A stretch of 5,362 nucleotides of DNA, taken from the NCBI GenBank assembly GCA_945957495.1, contig CAMFLG010000255.1, forward strand, positions 1 to 5,362, given 5' to 3'. The DNA comes from an uncultured Pseudorhodobacter sp. (GTDB lineage Bacteria > Pseudomonadota > Alphaproteobacteria > Rhodobacterales > Rhodobacteraceae). Below are positions 1 through 5,255 of the stretch, one piece after another (the stretch's first letter is position 1; every line of letters starts with the position of its first letter). A model generated the notes under the pieces. The model saw only the letters and a program-made list of their open reading frames with translations, was not told the DNA's origin and searched no databases. Position numbers and translations under genes: made by a program.

Positions 1-91
1 GGGCCGTTTGGGCCTCCATTTCGGCAAAGTGCTGCGGCTTGTAGCCGCCGCCGGGCAGGGGGGGCAGACAGCAGGGGGGCGGATCACGCAT
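1..91 (-). CDS. bufB: DUF692 / MNIO-family bufferin-modifying oxidase BufB, N-terminal fragment (runs off the left edge)
   Basis: Only the first 30 codons are present. The reading frame gives a short Pro-rich start with two adjacent Cys, then the segment GGGYKPQHFAE, which resembles the conserved N-terminus of DUF692 proteins (G-x-G-[FY]-K-x-x-H-F). Family knowledge: DUF692 proteins are multinuclear non-haem iron-dependent oxidases (TIM-barrel fold) that convert cysteines of DUF2282 peptides into sulfur-containing heterocycles such as thiooxazoles. Its position directly after bufA on the same strand, 54 bases away, is the usual bufA-bufB order and strengthens the call. The ATG at 91-89 is chosen because GGAG lies at 101-98, six bases upstream. 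An in-frame ATG at 124-122 would add 11 residues but has no good ribosome site. The metal-binding His/Asp/Glu residues lie outside the window, so catalytic integrity cannot be judged. Confidence 0.72.
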   Translation of the reverse strand, partial: MRDPPPCCLPPLPGGGYKPQHFAEMEAQTA

Positions 92-145
92 GGCACGCTC
101 CGAAAAGGGTGCCCCCACCGCCATCGGGCGGAAGGGGCAGGGGGA

Positions 146-454
146 TTACATCGCGGGCAGATCGCGGTCCAGCGGCTCCAGGCTGCCCATGCGGGCCATC
201 CCGTCCTGCATCTTCGGCAGCTCCATCGTCAGGCAAGAGCCTGCCGGAACCAGTTTGAACTCGTTGCCCTGATAATCGACCTTCGAGGTGCCCGCACAGG
301 TGGTGCCAGCACCGGCAGCGCAGTCGTTCTGGCCGGCAAGGGCCACGCCAAAGCATTTCTCCTTGGCATCATCCGCCGAGGCGGCGGTGGAAACGGCGGC
401 GAAGGCAGCCGCCAAGGCGCCAGCAATTGCAAAGGTTTTGATGTGAGCAGACAT
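146..454 (-). CDS. bufA1: DUF2282 exported peptide, bufferin precursor BufA1
   Basis: A 102-residue protein. Residues 1-27 form a clear Sec signal peptide: Lys6, a hydrophobic Ala-rich core, and a probable cut after Ala27 (S-A-S-A type site before DD). The mature part has four Cys at 34, 45, 53 and 74, in the contexts EKCFG, NDCAAG, TTCAGT and GSCLTM, the hallmark spacing of DUF2282. Family knowledge: these peptides are ribosomally made, modified on the central Cys pair by BufB, exported to the periplasm, and bind copper to buffer it under stress. The usual operon is bufA-bufB-bufC (DUF2063)-bufD (DoxX-like); here bufB follows and the rest is cut off by the window. The start is supported by AAGGGA at 466-461, six bases upstream. 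A candidate ECF-type promoter lies further upstream. The tail after Cys74 carries five Met (77, 82, 86, 89, 102), which could add copper contacts; that part is inference. Confidence 0.9.
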   Translation of the reverse strand: MSAHIKTFAIAGALAAAFAAVSTAASADDAKEKCFGVALAGQNDCAAGAGTTCAGTSKVDYQGNEFKLVPAGSCLTMELPKMQDGMARMGSLEPLDRDLPAM

Positions 455-460
455 GTTGTT

Positions 461-466
461 TCCCTT
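461..466 (-). promoter_or_regulatory. Ribosome binding site of bufA
   Basis: AAGGGA on the minus strand ends six bases before the bufA ATG. It fixes the start at 454, which also gives a proper signal peptide beginning. Confidence 0.7.
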
Positions 467-491
467 ATTTGTTTTGCGGTTCAGTGTCGGT

Positions 492-517
492 TTCGACCCT
501 TAAAGACGTAGCGTCAC
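492..517 (-). promoter_or_regulatory. Candidate ECF sigma factor promoter of the bufferin operon
   Basis: Read on the minus strand, GTGACG (517-512) is followed after exactly 16 bases by CGAA (495-492). This resembles the GTAACC-N16-CGAA element I recall for the Caulobacter sigma-F regulon, which includes bufferin genes, with two mismatches in the -35 part and none in the -10 part. A start of transcription near 484 would give a leader of about 30 bases containing the bufA ribosome site. A second, poorer reading exists in the same stretch: TGATCG (527-522) and TAAGG (502-498) with 19 bases between, somewhat like a Rhodobacter RpoE site. No sigma factor gene is visible in the window. Confidence 0.45.
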
Positions 518-591
518 AAACCGATCACGCGCCATTCACGAGGCTGTGGCCCACGCCGCCGTGAAGCTTTGCCGCAAATGCAAAAGCGCCC

Positions 592-609
592 TTGCCAGCG
601 GTCTGGCAA
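592..609. repeat. Second perfect hairpin beside the thrS terminator
   Basis: TTGCCAG (592-598) pairs perfectly with CTGGCAA (603-609) around the loop CGGT. It lies just past the terminator for thrS transcripts. On the minus strand it is followed by GGGCGCTTTTGC, a weak T-rich stretch, so it may be a backup terminator or a 3'-end stabiliser. The function is not established by sequence. Confidence 0.5.
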
Positions 610-638
610 AAGAAAAAGCGCCGGTTCCCCGGCGCTTT
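606..638 (-). terminator. Intrinsic terminator of thrS (possibly bidirectional)
   Basis: A perfect 10-base-pair stem, AAAGCGCCGG (615-624) with CCGGCGCTTT (629-638), closes a four-base loop. It starts 24 bases past the thrS stop. On the minus strand the stem runs into TTTTTCTTTT (617-608), a good U-rich tail. On the plus strand the following bases (TTTGTTTGTCTTTT) are also T-rich, so the hairpin could stop transcription from either side. It separates thrS from the bufferin operon, which therefore needs its own promoter. Confidence 0.85.
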
Positions 639-662
639 GTTTGTCTTTTCAGGCTGTTAAGC

Positions 663-2609
663 TTAGTCGTGGCTTGGGATCAGCGCCGCCACACCAAACT
701 CTGCGATCGCTTCGCTCAGCGGCAATGTTTCAGTCCGGTTGTCGCCAAGACGGCGAACTGAAACAGTCCGGTCTTCGACCTCTTTCATGCCGACGGCCAG
801 GATCACAGGAACTTTGCCGACCGAATGTTCGCGAACCTTGTAGTTGATCTTTTCGTTGCGCACGTCCGCCTCTGCCCGCACGCCAACTTTGCGCAGGGCT
901 GCCACGATTTCATGCACAAACGGGTCTGCATCCGACACGATGGACGCCACCACCACCTGACGCGGTGCCAGCCAGAACGGCAGTTTGCCCGCATAGTTTT
1001 CGATCAGGATGCCGATGAAGCGTTCGAAAGAACCCAACACAGCCCGGTGCAGCATGTAAGGCATGTGCTTGGCGCCATCTTCGCCAACATATTCCGCCCC
1101 CAGACGCCCCGGCAACTGCGCGTCCACCTGGAAGGTGCCGCACTGCCACTGGCGGCCAATCGCATCCGTCAGCTTGAAGTCCAGCTTTGGCCCATAAAAG
1201 GCCCCGTCGCCCGGGTTGATCTCATACGGCAGGCCCAGATGTTCGATGGCAGAGGTCAGCGCGCCTTCAACCTTGTCCCACTGCTCATCCGTGCCGATGC
1301 GCACCTCAGGCCGGGTGGACAGCTTGATATCGAACGAATCAAAGCCAAGGTCTTTGTAAACGCTGGACAGCAGCCGGATGAACCCGGCACATTCGCTTTC
1401 GATCTGATCTTCGGTGCAGAAAATATGCGCATCATCCTGCGTGAACCCGCGCACCCGCATCAGCCCGTGCATCGAGCCCGAGGATTCGTAACGGTGGCAA
1501 GAGCCGAACTCGGCCAGCCGCAGCGGCAGGTCGCGGTAAGATTTCAGGCCCTGATTGAACACCTGCACATGGCAGGGGCAGTTCATCGGCTTCAGCGCGT
1601 TGATGCGTTTTTCCTTCGCACCCTCTTCGTCCACCTCAACGATGAACATATTCTCGCGGTAGGCCTCCCAATGGCCGGATTTTTCCCACAACACCCGGTC
1701 CACCACCTGCGGCGTGCGGATTTCCTTGTAGCCCGCGCTGCGCAGACGGCCGCGCATGTAATCCTCAAGCTGCCGCCAGATCGTCCAGCCGTTCGGATGC
1801 CAGAACACCATGCCCGGTGCCTCGTCCTGCAGGTGGAACAACTCCATCTCTTTGCCAAGCTTGCGGTGGTCGCGTTTCGCGGCCTCTTCCAGCATGGTCA
1901 GATGCGCCTTCAGGTCATCGCGGTTCTTGAACGCAAGGCCATAGATGCGCTGCAACATCGGGCGGCTGGCATCGCCCAGCCAATAGGCCCCCGCCACATG
2001 CGTCAGCTTGAACGCGTCTGCCGGAACCTGTCCGGTATGCTGCAAATGCGGACCCCGGCACAGGTCTTGCCAGTGGCCATGCCAATACATCCGCAGATCC
2101 TCACCCTCGGGGATGCGGTTGATCAGTTCCACCTTGAACGGCTCATTGCGCTCTTCGTAATAGGCAAGCGCGCGGGCGCGATCCCAGACTTCGGTTTTCA
2201 CGGGGTCGCGGGCGTTGATGATCTGCTTCATCCGCGCCTCGATCACCGCCAGATCTTCGGGCGTGAAGGGTTCGGCGCGGTCGAAATCATAGAACCAGCC
2301 ATAGTCGCGCACCGGGCCAATGGTGACTTTCACGTCCTGCCAGATCTCTTGCACGGCGCGCGCCATGATATGGGCAAGGTCGTGCCGGATCAGTTCCAGC
2401 GCCTTCGCATCATCGGCCATGGTGTGGATCGCAATCGTCGCATCGGCCATGATCGGCCATTGCAGATCGTAATGCGCACCGTTGACCGAGGCCGAAATCG
2501 CCTTTTTCGCCAAGCCGGGGGCAATCGACGCCGCCACCTCTGCCGCCGTTACACCGGCTGCATAGTCGCGTTTGTTGCCATCGGGGAAAGTCAGGGAAAT
2601 CTGGGACAT
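663..2609 (-). CDS. thrS: Threonine--tRNA ligase
   Basis: A 648-residue class II synthetase that attaches threonine to tRNA-Thr in the cytoplasm; the length fits the bacterial family (about 640). Domains in order: TGS domain (about 1-65); editing domain (about 66-240) with H76-x3-H80 and C184-x3-H188, which clears mischarged serine; catalytic core (about 255-540); anticodon-binding domain (about 545-640). Catalytic residues are intact: zinc ligands C344 (in MNCPCH), H395 (in QDDAHIF) and H521 (in LHRAVLGS), matching E. coli C334, H385 and H511 with a constant offset of ten; motif 2 has F368-G-S-C-H-R373-Y-E; motif 3 is around LHRAVLGSFER (520-530). The start at 2609 is set by AGGAGG at 2620-2615, five bases upstream, and by the typical first residues MSQISLTFPDG. 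An in-frame ATG at 2741 would add 44 residues that match nothing and would run through the promoter. Transcribed away from the hydrolase operon. Confidence 0.98.
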   Translation of the reverse strand: MSQISLTFPDGNKRDYAAGVTAAEVAASIAPGLAKKAISASVNGAHYDLQWPIMADATIAIHTMADDAKALELIRHDLAHIMARAVQEIWQDVKVTIGPVRDYGWFYDFDRAEPFTPEDLAVIEARMKQIINARDPVKTEVWDRARALAYYEERNEPFKVELINRIPEGEDLRMYWHGHWQDLCRGPHLQHTGQVPADAFKLTHVAGAYWLGDASRPMLQRIYGLAFKNRDDLKAHLTMLEEAAKRDHRKLGKEMELFHLQDEAPGMVFWHPNGWTIWRQLEDYMRGRLRSAGYKEIRTPQVVDRVLWEKSGHWEAYRENMFIVEVDEEGAKEKRINALKPMNCPCHVQVFNQGLKSYRDLPLRLAEFGSCHRYESSGSMHGLMRVRGFTQDDAHIFCTEDQIESECAGFIRLLSSVYKDLGFDSFDIKLSTRPEVRIGTDEQWDKVEGALTSAIEHLGLPYEINPGDGAFYGPKLDFKLTDAIGRQWQCGTFQVDAQLPGRLGAEYVGEDGAKHMPYMLHRAVLGSFERFIGILIENYAGKLPFWLAPRQVVVASIVSDADPFVHEIVAALRKVGVRAEADVRNEKINYKVREHSVGKVPVILAVGMKEVEDRTVSVRRLGDNRTETLPLSEAIAEFGVAALIPSHD

Positions 2610-2614
2610 GTCGT

Positions 2615-2620
2615 CCTCCT
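2615..2620 (-). promoter_or_regulatory. Strong ribosome binding site of thrS
   Basis: AGGAGG on the minus strand, five bases before the ATG at 2609. It decides the start against the longer in-frame option at 2741. Confidence 0.9.
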
Positions 2621-2669
2621 CGTCGTTTTGGCGCCTACGAAACGCCCGGTTGCGGGTTATGTGGGCGGG

Positions 2670-2698
2670 GTTTTGATCCTTGCAAACCACCTTGTCAA
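2670..2698 (-). promoter_or_regulatory. Candidate housekeeping promoter of thrS
   Basis: A perfect -35 hexamer TTGACA (2698-2693, minus strand) is followed after 17 bases by CAAAAC (2675-2670), or after 16 bases by TCAAAA. The -10 match is poor, but a well-kept TTG-type -35 with a loose -10 is common in alphaproteobacteria. Transcription would begin near 2664, leaving a leader of about 55 bases that can form a small hairpin (CCCG-CAAC-CGGG) before the ribosome site. No tRNA-like or T-box leader is evident. Confidence 0.5.
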
Positions 2699-2751
2699 CG
2701 GGGGGACACCGCGCGGCGCCTGGACGTTTCCGGCCTGCCACAGTATTTGGA

Positions 2752-2781
2752 CTGTCGGCTTGGAAAGGCGGTTGCTATACC
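2752..2781 (+). promoter_or_regulatory. Weak candidate promoter of the hydrolase operon
   Basis: TATACC (2776-2781) is the best -10-like hexamer ahead of the first hydrolase; 18 bases upstream lies CTGTCG (2752-2757), a poor -35. The start would fall near 2787, just before the ribosome site GAGGA (2796-2800). An imperfectly placed dyad, ACAGT-N6-ACTGT (2740-2755), overlaps the -35 and could be an operator, although arms this short arise often by chance. The operon must have a promoter in or near this 195-base gap because thrS points the other way. Confidence 0.3.
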
Positions 2782-2804
2782 TCGGCCAAGCCAATGAGGA
2801 CGCA

Positions 2805-3575
2805 ATGACCCAGCCGCAGTTCCTGACAACCGCGCAATCGCGCCGCATCGCCTATCATCAGACGCCGGGGCAGGGGCCCGGCGTGGTGTTTCTGGGCGGC
2901 TTCAAATCAGATATGACCGGCACCAAGGCGATCTATCTGCAAGACTGGGCGGAGCGCCGCGGCCGCGCCTTCCTAAGGTTTGACTATTCCGGCCACGGCG
3001 CATCGGACGGCGCGTTTCTGGAGGGGGCCATCGGCGATTGGTTTCAGGATGCACTGGCAGTCATCACGGAATTGACCACCGGCCCGCAGGTGCTGGTGGG
3101 CTCATCCATGGGGGGCTGGATATCCCTGCTGGTGGCCCGCAGCATTCCGCAGCGTGTTGCGGGGCTGGTCGGCATCGCCGCCGCCCCGGATTTCACCGAA
3201 GACAGTATGTGGGCGGGGTTCACCCCGGCGCAGCGGCAGGAAATGGCGGAAACCGGCCGCGTCGCCCTGCCGTCCGAGTATTCGGACCACCCCTACATCA
3301 TCACCCGCCGCCTGATCGACGAGGGGCGCAACCGTCTGGTGCTGCGCGCGCCCCTGCCGTTGCCCTTCCCGGTGCGGCTGCTGCAGGGAACGGCCGACAG
3401 CGATGTGCCACCCTCGGTCGCCCTGCGGCTGCTGGATCATGCAACGGGCGATGATATCCGCCTGACCCTGGTGAAGGGCGCGGATCATCGCTTTTCCACG
3501 CCCGCCTGCCTTGAAATGATCGTGCAGGCGATCGAAGACGTTCTGTCCGGGGGTGCCGGTGCGACGCCTTCTTAA
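2805..3575 (+). CDS. Alpha/beta hydrolase, ABHD10-like acyl esterase/thioesterase
   Basis: A 256-residue cytoplasmic alpha/beta hydrolase with no signal peptide. Landmarks: strand and oxyanion region VVFLGGFKSDMTGTKA (27-42), FDYSGHGASDG (59-69), nucleophile elbow GSSMGG with Ser101, acid Asp198 in GTADSDVP, and His228 in GADHRFS, so the triad is complete. The pattern FLxGF-S/D-M-x-G-x-KA, RFDYSGxGxSDG and GPQxLVGSSxGGW closely follows human ABHD10 as I recall it, a mitochondrial enzyme reported to remove S-acyl groups and to hydrolyse acyl glucuronides. The bacterial substrate is unknown; acyl-thioester or acyl-ester hydrolysis is inferred. The ATG has GAGGA four bases upstream (2796-2800). 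The 3' end overlaps the next hydrolase by 17 bases, indicating one transcript. Length is normal for a lidless member of the fold. Confidence 0.88.
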   Translation: MTQPQFLTTAQSRRIAYHQTPGQGPGVVFLGGFKSDMTGTKAIYLQDWAERRGRAFLRFDYSGHGASDGAFLEGAIGDWFQDALAVITELTTGPQVLVGSSMGGWISLLVARSIPQRVAGLVGIAAAPDFTEDSMWAGFTPAQRQEMAETGRVALPSEYSDHPYIITRRLIDEGRNRLVLRAPLPLPFPVRLLQGTADSDVPPSVALRLLDHATGDDIRLTLVKGADHRFSTPACLEMIVQAIEDVLSGGAGATPS

Positions 3576-4539
3576 CAGCCTTCTGCGCATAGCAGTTGTC
3601 CTTTTCCTGCTTTATGCGGTCTTGGGTGCGCTGGTTCCACGGGTTGAGCTTGATCGCGCAATTACCTTTGATAAAACAGAAATTGGTCCGGATGTTGATG
3701 CCTACCTTGCCAACGCGGAATTGCAATTTTCCGATATTCGCCCCGGTGTTGCCAAACGGGTGGTCTGGGCGGGCGCCGTCGGGGCCAAGACGCCGCTGGC
3801 GGTGATCTACATTCACGGCTTTTCCGCCAGCTCCGAAGAAATCCGCCCCGTTCCCGATCAGGTTGCCAAGGCGCTGGGGGCGAACCTGTTCTTCACCCGG
3901 CTGGCCGGGCATGGCCGCACCGGCGACGCTCTGGCCAGCGCAACCGCGAATGATTGGTGGCAGGACATGGCCGAAGCCATGGCCATCGGGCGGCGCCTGG
4001 GGGATCGGGTGTTGGTGATCTCGACCTCTACCGGGGGCACCTTGGCCGCACTTGCCGCAGCCGATCCGCAACTGTCGCAGGATATGGCAGGCATCGTGAT
4101 GATCTCTCCGAACCTTGGCCTGAAACCTTGGTCCGCAATGCTGCTGGACCTGCCTGCAGCGCAGTATTGGTTGCCATGGATCGCAGGCGACACCCGCAGC
4201 TTTGCGCCGCTGAACGACGGGCAAGCCGCCTTTTGGACCACCACTTACCCAACCACGGCGTTGCTTCCCGTGGCCGCCTTGGTGCGCGCGGCGCGGGCGG
4301 TGCAATATTACACCGTCAAAGTGCCGCTTCTGGTGTTCTTCTCACCACAAGACCAGGTGGTGAACCCGGTGCAAACGCAGGTGATCCTGTCGTATTGGGG
4401 CGGGCCACTGCAATGGCAATCGCGCAGCATGGGTCCGGGCGATGATCCCTACTCGCATGTTCTGGCAGGCGACATTCTTTCGCCGGGGCAGACGGCTCAG
4501 ACGGTTGATCTGATCGTCGCATGGGTAAAGGGATTGTAG
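3559..4539 (+). CDS. Membrane-anchored alpha/beta hydrolase
   Basis: A 326-residue protein with one hydrophobic segment at about residues 8-26, preceded by two Arg and a further Arg at 10, so the catalytic domain probably faces the periplasm on a signal anchor. No lipobox is seen. Fold landmarks: IHGFSASSEE (85-94, oxyanion HG), LAGHGRTGD (115-123), elbow S155-T-S157-T-G159-G with Ser157 as likely nucleophile, Asp265 in SPQDQVVNP, and His300 in DPYSHVLAGD. The elbow has Ser where the first Gly of GxSxG normally stands. The family resembles monoglyceride-lipase/carboxylesterase-type hydrolases; substrate not recognisable. The start is a GTG. The one at 3559 has G5 (3549-3553) five bases upstream; GTG at 3553 is the alternative and adds two residues. 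It overlaps the gene before by 17 bases and ends six bases before the ATG of the next. Bases about 3650-3750 are visibly richer in A/T than the flanks. Confidence 0.85.
   Translation: MRRLLNSLLRIAVVLFLLYAVLGALVPRVELDRAITFDKTEIGPDVDAYLANAELQFSDIRPGVAKRVVWAGAVGAKTPLAVIYIHGFSASSEEIRPVPDQVAKALGANLFFTRLAGHGRTGDALASATANDWWQDMAEAMAIGRRLGDRVLVISTSTGGTLAALAAADPQLSQDMAGIVMISPNLGLKPWSAMLLDLPAAQYWLPWIAGDTRSFAPLNDGQAAFWTTTYPTTALLPVAALVRAARAVQYYTVKVPLLVFFSPQDQVVNPVQTQVILSYWGGPLQWQSRSMGPGDDPYSHVLAGDILSPGQTAQTVDLIVAWVKGL
4527..4533 (+). promoter_or_regulatory. Ribosome binding site inside the end of the second hydrolase gene
   Basis: AAAGGGA lies within the last codons of the upstream gene. It is five bases from the GTG at 4539 and eleven from the ATG at 4545, so it leaves the exact start of the third hydrolase open while supporting translational coupling. 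Confidence 0.55.
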
Positions 4540-4544
4540 TGGCC

Positions 4545-5255
4545 ATGCAAGATCCGCTGGTATTGATCCCCGGGATGATGGCCGATGCGCGGCTGTTCCT
4601 GCCGCAGATGGTGCGGCTGGGCGGCGAACGCGCGATGCATGTGGTTGTGCCGACAGTCGGCGATCACGTCGAACAGATGGCCGAGGCGATGCTGCCGCAT
4701 CTGCCGCCGCAGTTCGCGCTGATGGGGCATGGCTTGGGCGGCGATATCGCGTTGGAACTGATTCGCCGCATCCCGGACCGTGTCAGCCGGGTGATCCTGC
4801 TGGCAACCGACCCGCTGGCAGAGCCGCCCATGATTGCCGCCGCCCGCGAGGCCCGGATCGTGGCGGCAAAATCCGGGCGGCTGGGCGAGGCGATGCGTGA
4901 AGAAATCCCGCTGTCCGCTATCGTGGACGCGCCTTGGCGGGACGACATCATGGCGCTGATCCGCGACATGGCCTTTGGCTTGGGCGAGGGTGTGTTCATC
5001 CGCCAAACCCGCGCCCTGCAACGCAGGCCGGATCAGCAGAAAACCATGCGCCGCGTCAAACTGCCCGCTTTGGTGATCGCAGGTGTTGCCGACACGCTTG
5101 TGCCGCTGCGGCGGCAAGAGTTCAATGCCAACCTGATGCCCTATGGCAAGTTGCAGATCATCGCCGAGGCCGGGCATCTGCCATCATTGGAACAACCCGA
5201 TGCCGTCAGTGACGCCATCGAGTCGTTCTTGCGCGGCCCGGTGATGTTGCGTTAA
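4545..5255 (+). CDS. Alpha/beta hydrolase-fold protein lacking the nucleophile serine
   Basis: A 236-residue cytoplasmic protein with the start MQDPLVLIPGMM typical of a small alpha/beta hydrolase group in which the oxyanion motif is PGMM rather than HG. The nucleophile elbow reads G61-H62-G63-L64-G65-G66: Gly (codon GGC) stands where the fold normally has Ser. The other triad residues remain, Asp183 in VADTLVP and His211 in EAGHLPSLEQP. Related proteins that I recall carry GLSMGG at the elbow, so this copy may be inactive as a serine hydrolase, or act as a partner, regulator or binding protein. The ATG at 4545 matches the position of the start in those relatives. A GTG at 4539 overlaps the upstream stop (TAGTG) and has better spacing (five bases) from AAAGGGA at 4527-4533; it would add two residues. 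Either way translation is likely coupled to the upstream hydrolase. Confidence 0.85.
   Translation: MQDPLVLIPGMMADARLFLPQMVRLGGERAMHVVVPTVGDHVEQMAEAMLPHLPPQFALMGHGLGGDIALELIRRIPDRVSRVILLATDPLAEPPMIAAAREARIVAAKSGRLGEAMREEIPLSAIVDAPWRDDIMALIRDMAFGLGEGVFIRQTRALQRRPDQQKTMRRVKLPALVIAGVADTLVPLRRQEFNANLMPYGKLQIIAEAGHLPSLEQPDAVSDAIESFLRGPVMLR

Noticed and set aside
84..356. Alternative minus-strand frame overlapping bufA
   Set aside because: It is out of frame with the DUF2282 protein, has Arg/Pro-rich content without motifs, and no ribosome site.
8..511. Plus-strand open frame antisense to bufB and bufA
   Set aside because: Composition is Gly/Arg/His-rich, it has no ribosome site, and it is fully explained as the complement of bufA.
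2411..2460. Repeated CATCGGCCAT/GATCGGCCAT units within thrS
   Set aside because: They encode similar Met-Ala-Asp stretches in the ThrRS N-terminal region and are coincidental codon reuse, not a functional repeat.
2610..2741. 44-residue N-terminal extension of thrS from the in-frame ATG at 2741
   Set aside because: The extension matches no ThrRS feature, covers the candidate promoter, and has no ribosome site, whereas the ATG at 2609 has AGGAGG at five bases and the usual family start.
825..2804. Very long plus-strand open frame opposite thrS, continuous with the first hydrolase gene
   Set aside because: It is the complement of a fully conserved thrS. The translation is rich in His, Arg and Gln with no domain, as expected from the antisense of a GC-rich gene. 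Only the part from 2805 matches a protein family and has a ribosome site.
3301..4305. Long minus-strand frame across the first and second hydrolase genes
   Set aside because: It is a shadow of two hydrolase genes with recognisable triads; its own translation is rich in Gly, Arg and Gln and shows no family features.
2805..5255. Three hydrolases as recent tandem duplicates
   Set aside because: They differ in length, oxyanion motif (LGGF, IHGF, IPGMM), elbow sequence and membrane anchoring, so they are separate subfamilies rather than recent copies.
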